Positions 51,412 through 60,549 of a stretch of 64,000 nucleotides of DNA are shown piece by piece. The position numbers and the translations under genes are program-made. The notes beneath the pieces are model-generated. The model was not told where the DNA came from. It was given only the letters and a program-made list of their open reading frames with translations, and ran no database searches. The stretch lies in contig JARGSG010000218.1 in the NCBI GenBank assembly GCA_030374805.1, forward strand, positions 682,001 to 746,000. The letters run 5' to 3'. This stretch comes from Gracilaria gracilis (taxonomy: Eukaryota > Rhodophyta > Florideophyceae > Gracilariales > Gracilariaceae). How positions within the stretch are numbered: position 1 is the first letter of the stretch; every line of letters begins with the position of its first letter.

Positions 51412-51510
51412 TAGTGTGGGCGGCCATGTCCGAACACTATGCAGTTAAGCACAACTTACTGCACTAGTACACTCGACAAGAGATGTACTGTTCCCGGGAA
51501 GGGTGGGTGG
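51412..51510 (+). ncRNA. Degenerate 5S rRNA-like sequence
   Basis: Motifs occur in 5S order: GCGGCCAT, then GAACACTATGCAGTTAAGC (close to the conserved GAACTCCGCAGTTAAGC), AGTAC, and CCCGGGAAGGGTGG. The spacing is near that of 5S rRNA, but stem complementarity is poor and the 5' end is missing. It is at best a 5S pseudogene or a 5S-derived SINE head. Confidence 0.3.
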
Positions 51511-52637
51511 GTATTTCAAGAACAAAAACGTGATGCTGATGCTGTCTCTACCTCAGCATCTTGCGCAACGTTTTTGCAATAAACGTTTTTTCAATGATTG
51601 AGCGATCACTCTCTGCGCCACGACGCATTCAGAAATGGCCCTAATGGAAGATCGAAGGCGTTGGGACTTGCTTGGTGCATTGTCATGCGAACATGAACGT
51701 GTCCAGTTGTCCACTTTTTTGGTTTTTATTTTCAAAAACTTCATCAAATAGTTGAAACACTTAAATTAAAGTTTCACTAATTTAGCATATGCATACCAAT
51801 TTAGAATTTTAAAAAGCTATATGAGTTACTTTTGTCAAGCAAAGCCTCTTGGAATACTCTAGGTTTCTAGGTATGATTTCGGAACCATCTTATGAGACAG
51901 TAGGTCTCGGAGAAGACGTTTTTCGAAAACGTTATACTTCTGTTTTTAGCCGGCCCCAGTTTGAGAGCTTTGCTATTGCAAATGCCTAGTAAATGCGTAA
52001 ATATGACTAAATCTTGTTGAAGACTTGTAAATGTGAATGATGGATTTCGTAAATACTCAGTGAGATATACGCTACTCACCAGTGTCCCATGATGCTACCA
52101 CATAATATTTACTCAGCCTCTGTGTCCTGAATGCTCTTCGAAGGAGGTGTATGAAGAGAAATGCGGATAGAAAGCACAACAGTTCCTGCATTGACTCATA
52201 ATCTGGAGATGGACATCAAGATAAAACTGAAATTTCGAGTAACAGGATGTGGGCGAAATAGCAAAGTCAGGAGCACGCCGCGGGCCATCGATTCCTTTTT
52301 CACGCCCATTTGAAGACCGCGTTAAAATGCAGTTTCAGGGATAACGATTTGATCTGTCTTGTTTGCGCATCACTTCCAATCTAAGACCAGTGCTATCTAG
52401 CGGGGACTCACTAAACGTGTATAGTTGTGCCCCTCCCCTTTGGCAGAACTCTTGAAGAACATAGGCTGGCCCTGTGTCTTCTACTTCTTCAAACGGTAAT
52501 ATCAAAAGCGCGCAACACGAGAGTGCTCAGTAACAATAGGACCAACAACGTGAGCCCTGTCTTTTCCAAAAACCAACTACTCTACTTAAACCTTCGTCGG
52601 CAACATTCCTAGAGCTACGAAGAGGCGCTTGTACATC
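51511..52637. other. Intergenic; nothing assigned
   Basis: A diverged copy of the duplicated 3' flank (ACCAGTGCTATCTAGCGGGG near 52390 beside 51297) is the only repeat seen. No convincing gene. Confidence 0.45.
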
Positions 52638-53324
52638 TTATTCAGAAGACCGGTTTGCCTTGCAGCGAGTCCGTTCGTGTCGGTTCCTCTCTCCTATAGT
52701 TTTGAACAAACTCCCACACGATCTACATGGAATACTTTTTTTATGAACCACATTACAAATATGCTTCTCATGATGATTTCTCTGATACACATTTCTGAAC
52801 AATTTACCGCAATATCCACAGGGCAGATCGACCTCCTTCTTGTGACTAAATCCATGTCTTAGGAACAAACTTCTGCTGTATGTAGTGAATGTACAATCCG
52901 GTCCTGGACATGCGCGCAATCTACATGAAGCCCTGTGACTGCTTCTCCCTCTTTTGGCTACTACTTTCCCACAAGCCTTACATTGTACCTTCGTCGAGTC
53001 ACGCACTTCGCGAAATGCCCCATGAAGACTTTCAGTTGCGCCCAAGTAGTTTTCATCCATAAAACGTTCCACTAAATGAGGCGGTTGAGTTAGTTTCGAG
53101 GGAAGAGACTGTTTTAGAAACCAAAACGGATCTTGTTCGTTGTTTTCTTTTTCTGCCACCACTCCTTCTCTGCTTGGTGACTTTGAGAAAGTATAATTGT
53201 CACACTCGGACGGATTTTGCGTCTTGGCACCCTTCGCTGATGATCTTTTGTCCATTTCCTTGTTCGAAGGTCGCTTTCTGACGCTCCCTCCCGCAGATCT
53301 CGAGGAAGAAGCGAATGAATTCAT
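52638..53324 (-). CDS. C2H2 zinc-finger protein 4 (228 aa)
   Basis: The ATG is at 53322-53324. The N terminus is Ser-rich and basic (V-R-K-R-P-S-N-K, a likely nuclear signal). A D-P-F-W-F-L motif and P-P-H-L-V-E-R-F define a subfamily shared with the gene at 60549. Four zinc modules follow: a C-x2-C...H-x3-C knuckle, C-x4-C-x12-H-x3-H, C-x2-C-x12-H type and C-x2-C-x12-H-x4-C. The retrotransposon Gypsy-C is inserted with only 10 bp between its target duplication boundary and the ATG, separating the gene from its original promoter, which is still recognisable at 58765 onward. Confidence 0.85.
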   Translation of the reverse strand: MNSFASSSRSAGGSVRKRPSNKEMDKRSSAKGAKTQNPSECDNYTFSKSPSREGVVAEKENNEQDPFWFLKQSLPSKLTQPPHLVERFMDENYLGATESLHGAFREVRDSTKVQCKACGKVVAKRGRSSHRASCRLRACPGPDCTFTTYSRSLFLRHGFSHKKEVDLPCGYCGKLFRNVYQRNHHEKHICNVVHKKSIPCRSCGSLFKTIGERNRHERTRCKANRSSE

Positions 53325-53334
53325 ATGGGATTAA

Positions 53335-53587
53335 TGTAATACAAAGAGACGAGATGTCAGATCGAAGGTGAATACAGGTGAAGGGTGGTGGCCACTGCTT
53401 GTCTCTCGAGAGGAGGACGAGGCAGAGCACACCGCTGTCTTTATACTGCGCTGAACACACTCGCTCGCGGAGGAGTGTAACTACAGATTCGACGCGACGT
53501 AGCTTGTAGTGTCACGCGCAATGCTAGTTGTGACTAAATAGAGACAGCAGTGTATCGAGAAGCTTAAAGTAGTACTAGTGTGTTACA
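53335..53587 (-). repeat. Gypsy-C 3' LTR
   Basis: 253 bp; contains TATAAA in minus orientation (near 53440). The last four pol codons and stop lie inside it. Confidence 0.95.
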
Positions 53588-56500
53588 TTCGGTCCTTCCT
53601 TGGCCGAAGATGTCCTCGTCGAGGCCTGTGTAGATAGGAAGATATTGAGAGCTTCTTTGCAGTTTTTCAACGCGGTTCTCGGTAACCACACAGCGTCGTC
53701 TTCAGATTCGCCAACGAACTGTACGAGGTAGTGTACGCGGCGATTAAAGTGTTTGCGCGCGATGACAGCGGAGACCTCTTGTTCAATGGATCCATCGCTG
53801 TCTATGACAATGTCCAACGGGCCCTTGTCGGACGTGTAGAAGCGGCGGAGCTTTGAAACATGAAAGACGTCGTGTGCGCGGCGCATGGTTGATGGAAGCT
53901 CGATGCGATAAGTAACAGGTCCCAACCGTTCGCGAATTCGAAAAGGACCAATGAACCGCGGCTGCCACTTCTTTGGTAAAGTGGATCTTCGCGTAAGAGA
54001 GAGAGATTCAGCGCGTAGTAATACGAGGTCATCGACAGAGAAGTCAATGTGCTGTCTACGGCGATCGGCGTAAAACTTCTGAGTGGATACTGCATTAGCA
54101 AGATGGTCGCGTGCCAACCTGATCATTGCTTCGCGACGTTGAATGTAGTCGGCGGCGGACTGTGCGCGTTCGCTGCAGTGTTCCAAGGAGCGGGTAACCG
54201 GAGTGTGGGGAATGTAACCCAGTGCCACCTCGAACGGGGCGCGGCGGGTGCTGGAGTGACGGGAAGAATTATACTGAAACTCGACGGAAGGTAAGATGGT
54301 ATCCCAAGACGAAGGCGCTGCTTGGATGCAGGACCGGAGCATAGACGACAGAGTTCGGATGAGGTTCTCAGACTGCCCATCCGTTTGCGGGTGATCAGTG
54401 GTTGAGATATTGTTCCGAATGTTCAACAAGTCAGTCAAAGTTTTCCAGAAACGAGAACGCACCTTCGGATCGCGGTCGGATACGAGTGTGTGCGGCACAC
54501 CGTGTTTCGAGAAGAGATGTAGTTCGAATAAGTTAGCGGTATCTAAAGCAGTGGCAGCTTTCGTCGTAGGGATGAATATGGACTGCTTCGACAATTTGTC
54601 CACGATGACTAAGATCGCATCAAATCCGTTGTCGGAGTGCGGGAGTTCTGTGAGGAAATCAAAGGTAACCATCTCCCAGCATCGTTGTGGTATGGGGAGT
54701 GGCTGCAGGAGTCCCTGGGTTGGTTGGTTCAGCGCCTTGTTAGACTGGCAATCACGACAATTCCGTACGAAGCGAGATATATCGCGGTACATGTGTGGCC
54801 AGTAAGCGTTTCGAGCGACAGCGCAGTATGTTTTGTCTGCGCCAATGTGCCCTATTCCATGAAAGTGACGCGTGAGTTCGTCACGAAGTCCTTTGCCAGG
54901 GGGAATATACAGTCGCGGTGAACCAGTACCTGTCCAGAAAATCAGATTATCTGAGACAGCGAAGTTTGTTGAGAGGCGGTGGAGGGAGGCGGACTGGGTG
55001 CTGTCGGATGAGGAGCGGGAAGACAAGATGTCGGAAGCCAGTTCATCAGAGGCGTAGAGTGCACGAACTCGGGCGCGAAGGTCAGGCAGTCGCGTGGTAA
55101 GCGAGCGGAGCTGTGGGATATGGTCTGGTCTACGGCTCAACGCGTCAGGGACAACGTTGCGCTTGCCTGGAAGATGCTGAGTGTCGAAGCTATGCTCCTG
55201 AATTTCATCTAACCAACGACATTGTCGTCCTGTGAGTTTGGACTTGGACTGGAGGTATCTGATTGGATCGTGGTCTGTAAGGAGTAGGAAGTGGCGCCCG
55301 CGAAGGTAAGGGCCCCAGACACGTAATGCGATCATTACTGCGAGTAGTTCTTGATCTCCAGTGTCCCAGTTACTCTCGGCAGGCGAGAGTCGGTGTGACA
55401 GAAAGGCAATGGGGTGCCCGTCTTGCGATAGCGTAGCACCAACGGCGTGTTTCGAAGCATCGGTGGCCAGAACGAAGGGCTTCGTCGGGTCGGCATGCGC
55501 GAGAACGGGGGCTGATGTAAGCGCGGACTTGATCTCCTCGAACGCGGATTGCTGCATTGGCTTCCACTCAAACCTATGTGAGCGGAGCAAATCCGTTAGA
55601 GGCTGAAGAATGGCGGCATACCCCTTGACGAAACGGCGGTAGAAATTTGCCAGGCCGATAAACTGTTGTACCTGCTTCAGGTTAGTCGGCGTAGGCCAGT
55701 CACGAACTGACTTCACAAGGCGTTCTTGGGTGGAAACACCCTTGTCCGAAACGGTGAAGCCAAGGAACTCAACTTCGCGTACGCCAAATGCACACTTGCT
55801 GAGTTTTGCGTAGAGTTTGTGCTCTCGTAAGGCGCTGAGTACTTCGCGGAGGTGTACCTTGTGTTCCTCGATAGACTTACTGTATACCAGAATGTCGTCG
55901 ATGTAGAGGACGAGGCAACGGCCGTTGAGGTGACGTAGCGCTGAGGCGATGAGGCGGGAGAAGGCTGCTGGTGCATTGCATAAGCCGAAGCACAACACAC
56001 GCCATTCGAAAGAGCCAAAGCGGGTCCTGATGGCTGTTTTGTGGCAGTCTTCGTCTTTTATGCGCATCTGATGGTAGGCGCCGACGAGATCAATCTGTGA
56101 AAAGACTGTAGCACCTGCCACCTGATCCAAAGCCTCGTCGATGAGCGGTAGAGGCGTGGCGTCTGGAATCGTGATGCTGTTGAGGGCGCGGTAGTCGCAT
56201 ACCATGCGCAGCTGTCCGGACTTCTTGCGGACGAAGAAGACTGGGGCTCCGAACGGAGAGGAAGACGGGCGGATGAGGCCCTTCTGTAGAAGCTCGTCCA
56301 ATGTGTTTCGAAGCATATTCAGCTCTTCATGTGAGAGCCTGATAACCGGGCGAACAGGGGGAGGTTTGTCCGGAAGTAAGTTGATTTCAAAGTCGTGTTC
56401 GCGCTGCGGAGGCAGCTCGTACGGTAACTCTTCCCTGAAGACGTCCGAAAACTCGTCGACGATGGGGGCCAACTCGTTGTGGCAGTCAACGGACGCGGAA

Positions 56501-57144
56501 GGCGGCGTTTTGGGTTGTAAGCGAAGCGCGAAAAGTTCACAGGCACGCTTCTTGACGAGGCGACGCATACGCTTGAACGAGATACTGGGTACTGTGGGGT
56601 TAGTCTTGGGCTTTGACGAAGGAGATTGGTGACGTGGCAACACTTTCATACGAGAACCATCTGCGCGCTTGATGGTTAGCGTGTACGCCGACCAATCGAC
56701 ATACGGTCGTACTTCACGGAGCCATTGACGCCCAACTGTAACCAGCGGAAGTCCATCTTCATTGTCATTCATGTCTATAACGTAGACAGAGACGGGGGCT
56801 TCACTGTTCTCGACGGCGATTGAGGTTCGTGCCTGGTAGAGGATCGGCACGACAGAGTTGTTTCCAAGTTCGGTGTAGGGATAGTCTGAAGATTCCAGAA
56901 GCAGACCACACGAACGTGCGGTATTCAGCGAGACGAAGGCGTGCGAGGCGCCTGGATCCAGGTGGAACGCGACTGGGCAGCCATTCAGCGAACCATTGTA
57001 TATCATCTCACCGATTGGGTCAACGTCGATGGCTGAAAGTTTTGGAGAAGCACCGACGTTGGCATCTTCCGCACTGTTGTGCGGGGTGGCTAGTTTTTCG
57101 AACGGCCTCTCTGAGCGGAGGCACCAGCCACGGTGGTGCGACAA
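53575..57144 (-). CDS. Gypsy-C Pol polyprotein
   Basis: The frame is open for 1189 codons, though translation most likely enters by -1 frameshift at 57093-57099 and not at the first Met. Domains in order: protease with L-D-P-G-A-S (Asp-Pro-Gly in place of Asp-Ser/Thr-Gly), RT with L-Y-I-D-D-I-L-V-Y, RNase H with A-T-D-A-S-K-H and T-D-H-D, and an HHCC integrase zinc domain. The integrase core has its three acidic residues (T-F-D-F, V-S-D-R-D, Q-S-E-N), with exactly 35 residues between the second Asp and the Glu. A G-P-F/Y module and a chromodomain (V-H-Y-L-V-Q-F-V-G) close the protein. No lesion is seen. Confidence 0.95.
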   Translation of the reverse strand: MSHHRGWCLRSERPFEKLATPHNSAEDANVGASPKLSAIDVDPIGEMIYNGSLNGCPVAFHLDPGASHAFVSLNTARSCGLLLESSDYPYTELGNNSVVPILYQARTSIAVENSEAPVSVYVIDMNDNEDGLPLVTVGRQWLREVRPYVDWSAYTLTIKRADGSRMKVLPRHQSPSSKPKTNPTVPSISFKRMRRLVKKRACELFALRLQPKTPPSASVDCHNELAPIVDEFSDVFREELPYELPPQREHDFEINLLPDKPPPVRPVIRLSHEELNMLRNTLDELLQKGLIRPSSSPFGAPVFFVRKKSGQLRMVCDYRALNSITIPDATPLPLIDEALDQVAGATVFSQIDLVGAYHQMRIKDEDCHKTAIRTRFGSFEWRVLCFGLCNAPAAFSRLIASALRHLNGRCLVLYIDDILVYSKSIEEHKVHLREVLSALREHKLYAKLSKCAFGVREVEFLGFTVSDKGVSTQERLVKSVRDWPTPTNLKQVQQFIGLANFYRRFVKGYAAILQPLTDLLRSHRFEWKPMQQSAFEEIKSALTSAPVLAHADPTKPFVLATDASKHAVGATLSQDGHPIAFLSHRLSPAESNWDTGDQELLAVMIALRVWGPYLRGRHFLLLTDHDPIRYLQSKSKLTGRQCRWLDEIQEHSFDTQHLPGKRNVVPDALSRRPDHIPQLRSLTTRLPDLRARVRALYASDELASDILSSRSSSDSTQSASLHRLSTNFAVSDNLIFWTGTGSPRLYIPPGKGLRDELTRHFHGIGHIGADKTYCAVARNAYWPHMYRDISRFVRNCRDCQSNKALNQPTQGLLQPLPIPQRCWEMVTFDFLTELPHSDNGFDAILVIVDKLSKQSIFIPTTKAATALDTANLFELHLFSKHGVPHTLVSDRDPKVRSRFWKTLTDLLNIRNNISTTDHPQTDGQSENLIRTLSSMLRSCIQAAPSSWDTILPSVEFQYNSSRHSSTRRAPFEVALGYIPHTPVTRSLEHCSERAQSAADYIQRREAMIRLARDHLANAVSTQKFYADRRRQHIDFSVDDLVLLRAESLSLTRRSTLPKKWQPRFIGPFRIRERLGPVTYRIELPSTMRRAHDVFHVSKLRRFYTSDKGPLDIVIDSDGSIEQEVSAVIARKHFNRRVHYLVQFVGESEDDAVWLPRTALKNCKEALNIFLSTQASTRTSSAKEGPNVTH
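57090..57099 (-). promoter_or_regulatory. Candidate -1 ribosomal frameshift site, gag to pol
   Basis: On the minus strand G-AAA-AAC-TAG: the last two gag codons AAA AAC and the stop. Slipping back one base reads GAA AAA CTA and enters the pol frame. The change of frame is exactly -1. The heptamer is close to, but not identical with, the canonical X-XXY-YYZ form. Confidence 0.65.
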
Positions 57145-58454
57145 GGATGACTAGTGTCGCTCCAGGGTCCTTTTCCGCATTTCATGCAGCGGTCGTGGGC
57201 GCGGTAGATGCGATTCTCCTGGGGGTTACGGATGTCAGCAGGTCCCCAGCAGTCGTTGGAGAGGTCCTTTCCAATCAACGAAGGTTCGTTAGACTTCTCC
57301 GAGGACGACTTTGAGGAGCGATCTTTGTTCTTCGCATTCTTCGACTTTGAGGACTGTCCAGCTTGTCCTTCGTTCCACTTCTCAGAGATATAGATGGTAC
57401 GAACGTAGTTGTAGACTTCAGACATGCTAGGAGGGTGGCCGTCAGGGAAGCGGATGGACAACTTCTTCTTGAACAAGACTGGTAGTGATAGCTGAAAGAA
57501 AGTAAACGCTTCTGAAACAGGAGTGTCGCAGATATCTACAAGCTGGCGGAACTTCGTGATATGGCTCTCAAGAGATCCATCGCTGAAACGCAAGCGAATC
57601 AATTGGACACGCGCAAGAGCTGTTTCGTTGGCGGGGACGAACTCACCGAGCATAGCAGCTTGGAGTTCATCGAGAGTGGCGATCGGGTTTCCATCGCGAA
57701 TCGAACGTGCGTACCAATTGTCTGCGTTGTCGCGCAGAAGACAAGAGGCAATGTGGACCTCCTGTGTATCGGTGATGGACGGACAGAGAGATGTTACCTT
57801 TCGCACGTTGGATATGAATGATCTTACCTTAATGGACGTGCGCTCGCTGTCTCGTCCATGATAGGTCGAGAAATTTGAGGACTTCAGGACCTGTAGGAGG
57901 GATGTGGAAGAACCAGGTGTGGAAGTGTTTGGCCGCACTGCACTCTCCGGATTACGTCGCGGCGGCAGTGAGGGTGGGGATGGTAACCTGGGAGGTGCTT
58001 CGAGGCGGTTCTGAAGCGTGTTGAGTTGAGCGACAACCATAGACATGGTTTGCTGCTGTTCCTGTATCATTGACAAGAGTTTCGTTGCTGCTACCTGCGG
58101 TGAAGAATGTGTGGAAACCAAATTGATGGCTGCTGTGTTCCCCACCGGAGCCTCTGAGGTAGGAACAGATTCGGACCGAGTTGGCTGTGTAGGTAGGTTC
58201 GCATGCACCGAAGGTTGCGAGGTTGCGGAGACAGGAACAGGGTTCGATTGTTGGTGCGCAGATGGCAGAGTTGGAGGAGGCAGGGGTTGCGGAGCGGAGT
58301 GAGCCGAACCTGAACCATTGTTTGAGGGGTGATGCACGGAAGGCTGTGTCGGGGGAGTCGTCGGGTGTGAACCGGAATGATGGGAAGCACTCTGGTGGGA
58401 CGAAGCTGTCGGAGTGTTCCGGCGGCCCAGTTTGGACTGACAAGCCAGCGGCAT
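57090..58454 (-). CDS. Gypsy-C Gag
   Basis: The ATG at 58452-58454 opens 454 codons. The N-terminal third is Ser/Pro/Gln/His-rich, a coiled stretch Q-E-Q-Q-Q-T-M-S-M-V lies near 130-150, and a capsid-like domain (about 195-345, with F-R-Q-L-V-D-I-C-D) follows. A Lys/Ser-rich segment leads to an atypical zinc knuckle C-x2-C-x9-H-x2-C close to the C terminus. The stop at 57092-57090 directly follows a GAAAAAC heptamer. It overlaps the pol frame by 55 bp. Confidence 0.9.
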   Translation of the reverse strand: MPLACQSKLGRRNTPTASSHQSASHHSGSHPTTPPTQPSVHHPSNNGSGSAHSAPQPLPPPTLPSAHQQSNPVPVSATSQPSVHANLPTQPTRSESVPTSEAPVGNTAAINLVSTHSSPQVAATKLLSMIQEQQQTMSMVVAQLNTLQNRLEAPPRLPSPPSLPPRRNPESAVRPNTSTPGSSTSLLQVLKSSNFSTYHGRDSERTSIKVRSFISNVRKVTSLCPSITDTQEVHIASCLLRDNADNWYARSIRDGNPIATLDELQAAMLGEFVPANETALARVQLIRLRFSDGSLESHITKFRQLVDICDTPVSEAFTFFQLSLPVLFKKKLSIRFPDGHPPSMSEVYNYVRTIYISEKWNEGQAGQSSKSKNAKNKDRSSKSSSEKSNEPSLIGKDLSNDCWGPADIRNPQENRIYRAHDRCMKCGKGPWSDTSHPCRTTVAGASAQRGRSKN

Positions 58455-58506
58455 GGTTTAGAGGGCGGTGTTCCAGCGGTGAGGAACGTAAGATGATGCT
58501 ACCAAT

Positions 58507-58759
58507 TGTAATACAAAGAGACGAGATGTCAGATCGAAGGTGAATACAGGTGAAGGGTGGTGGCCACTGCTTGTCTCTCGAGAGGAGGACGAGGCAGAGC
58601 ACACCGCTGTCTTTATACTGCGCTGAACACACTCGCTCGCGGAGGAGTGTAACTACAGATTCGACGCGACGTAGCTTGTAGTGTCACGCGCAATGCTAGT
58701 TGTGACTAAATAGAGACAGCAGTGTATCGAGAAGCTTAAAGTAGTACTAGTGTGTTACA
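58507..58759 (-). repeat. Gypsy-C 5' LTR
   Basis: Appears identical to 53335-53587 over 253 bp. Confidence 0.95.
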
Positions 58760-58764
58760 ATTAA

Positions 58765-59964
58765 CACTATTGTGGTTAGTTTGAAGAAGTGTAACTTTGT
58801 ACATTTACATATAAACTGCTTTGCTCTACTTTGTCGCAGTACAAAACGACAGGTTTCTGATTGCGGTTCCTGGGTATCAATGTGAGCGAAATAAAAAGTG
58901 AATCGTTTTATCCATTTCATATATTGATTTCACTTTGAAGGAGGGCGTGAAAGGTATTATGAAAATGAAACCAAAACCTTTTCGAGCCCTCCCACCCAAT
59001 TTCGAAATAGTACAACTGCAGTCGAGTGTATTGGGCGTATGAATGAATATGAAACAATCTTTTGTATCATTTGGGGAACTTTAATGAATTCTACGATGTG
59101 GTGGCGAAAACGACGAGAACGCAGTTTGGACCACGAGAAGCAGTTTGCACCTGAGGTGAAGTTGTTGCATATGCGACACTTGCTCGGGCATCCCCATTTC
59201 TTCGCACCGTTCCATTGTTCACAACTGCTTTTCATGTTCCGTTGTCGATTATCAGCGCTTCGAAAAGCTGGCTTCTCGTAGAAAATGGTCGCAAAGCTCT
59301 TTTGCGAACAGTTATAATTGTGAGAAAAAGAGTTTTTCTACAAAAACTAGAGATAGGTATTATTCCACAGTACCAAACATTTGGTGCGAGGAGGGGAAAA
59401 TCCTGTAGAGGGTTAGTAAGAAGAAAACGAAATTTTGGAATCAAACTGGTTGCGAGGCCAAACCTAGCACACTCTGAATGAGTTTTTTCCTTGCATTCTC
59501 CTTTGTTGGTACTAAAATGATCCAAACGGAGTGTCTCTCCAGAAAGACCGGAAAATGCGCCGTGTGACACGGCGCATATGTAGATGGAAATACCCAGCTC
59601 AGTGACACTGCTTTTGAAACAGCTGTAAGCTTTCTATATATAAGCGGTAGATTTTGCCACCCCGCCAATTTCGGAAGAGATCACCAAAAACAGCGATGAT
59701 AATCTAATAATCTACATTGAGGGCTTCAATAAGTGGCCCTAGTTCGCATTAATCTGCTTTGAGTTTGGAATATTTGAAACAGATTGAATGATGTCTGTAT
59801 TGGAAAGAAAGGAGTAAAGCAATTTCTTTGTATTCTGCTCCCTTTTCAATTGTGAAATTCGTTTTACATATTCATATCAGTAAGTGTAAATATGCAACCC
59901 TTTTAGTTAAAGTAATAATTGTTCTACTTTCCCAGGCACGTTTTAGATCATCAAAGGGACGTTT
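58765..59964. other. Original upstream region of zinc-finger gene 4, then intergenic
   Basis: 58790-58930 resembles the region upstream of gene 5 (60620-60735), for example TTTACATATAAA beside ATTTAAACC and AAAAGTGAATCGTTTT beside AAAGTGAATTGTTTT. So it is probably the displaced promoter of gene 4. Nothing gene-like is seen from 58960 to 59964. Confidence 0.5.
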
Positions 59965-60549
59965 CTACCTATACCGGTATGCCTTGCAACGGCGCAGTTC
60001 GTGTCGATTCCTTTCACCTGCCGTTTTGAACACACTCCCGTACGATCTGCACCAAAATTTTGGTTTATGAGAACATTCGTGCCTTTGGAACGAGGACTTG
60101 TTGTATGTCGTGAACGTACAACCCGGCTCAGCGCATGTGCGCAGTCTACATCCTACCATGTGAGAAGTCCTTGCGTTTATCGGTACCAGTTTCCCACAAG
60201 CCTTACATTGCACCTTTGTTGGATCAGGCCCCGCACGAAATGCCTCGGCAACACTGTCAGATGCACTCCCGTAAGAGTGATCTAAAAGCCTTTCCACCAT
60301 GTGCGGTGGTGCAGTTAGTTCAAAAGATTGAGTCTCATTCAAAAACCAGAACTGATCTTGATCGTTTTTGTATTTTTCTGCTCCTTTCTCATCTTTGTTT
60401 GACGAGTTGGAGGAAGTCCGATGGTCGTACTTGGACGAGTTTTGCTTCTTGATACGCTTCGCTGATGGGTTTTCGTCCGTTCTCCTGTTCGTAGGTCGCT
60501 TTCTGTCGTTGCCTCGCTTACCCCCCGAAGAAGAATGAAATGGATTCAT
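59965..60549 (-). CDS. C2H2 zinc-finger protein 5 (194 aa), finger-deleted paralogue of gene 4
   Basis: I use the ATG at 60547-60549 (M-N-P-F-H-S-S-S-G-G), which aligns with the start of gene 4; an ATG-less extension to 60618 is open. It shares the basic N terminus, D-Q-F-W-F-L, P-P-H-M-V-E-R and the first two zinc modules with gene 4. The third finger of gene 4 is missing, and in the last one the second Cys is Tyr (C-x2-Y), so only two modules look complete. It is either a diverging paralogue or a gene losing function. Confidence 0.8.
   Translation of the reverse strand: MNPFHSSSGGKRGNDRKRPTNRRTDENPSAKRIKKQNSSKYDHRTSSNSSNKDEKGAEKYKNDQDQFWFLNETQSFELTAPPHMVERLLDHSYGSASDSVAEAFRAGPDPTKVQCKACGKLVPINARTSHMVGCRLRTCAEPGCTFTTYNKSSFQRHECSHKPKFWCRSYGSVFKTAGERNRHELRRCKAYRYR

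Larger units (their letters stand above)
53335..58759 (-). mobile_element. Gypsy-C: intact, recently inserted chromodomain Ty3/gypsy retrotransposon
   Basis: LTRs of 253 bp at 53335-53587 and 58507-58759 appear identical, start TGTAA and end TTACA. A perfect target duplication ATTAA flanks them (53330-53334 and 58760-58764). On the minus strand the 5' LTR is followed by a primer site (58504-58492) that begins TGGTAGCA after a 2-nt gap, and the 3' LTR is preceded by a purine tract AAGGAAGGAC. Gag and pol are open. Intact genes, target duplication and identical LTRs indicate a very recent insertion and possibly an active element. Confidence 0.96.

Noticed and set aside
54049-55606. Several plus-strand frames across Gypsy-C
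   Set aside because: All are antisense to an intact, motif-rich pol. Unlike the Gypsy-B antisense block, they are short and overlap conserved coding sequence.
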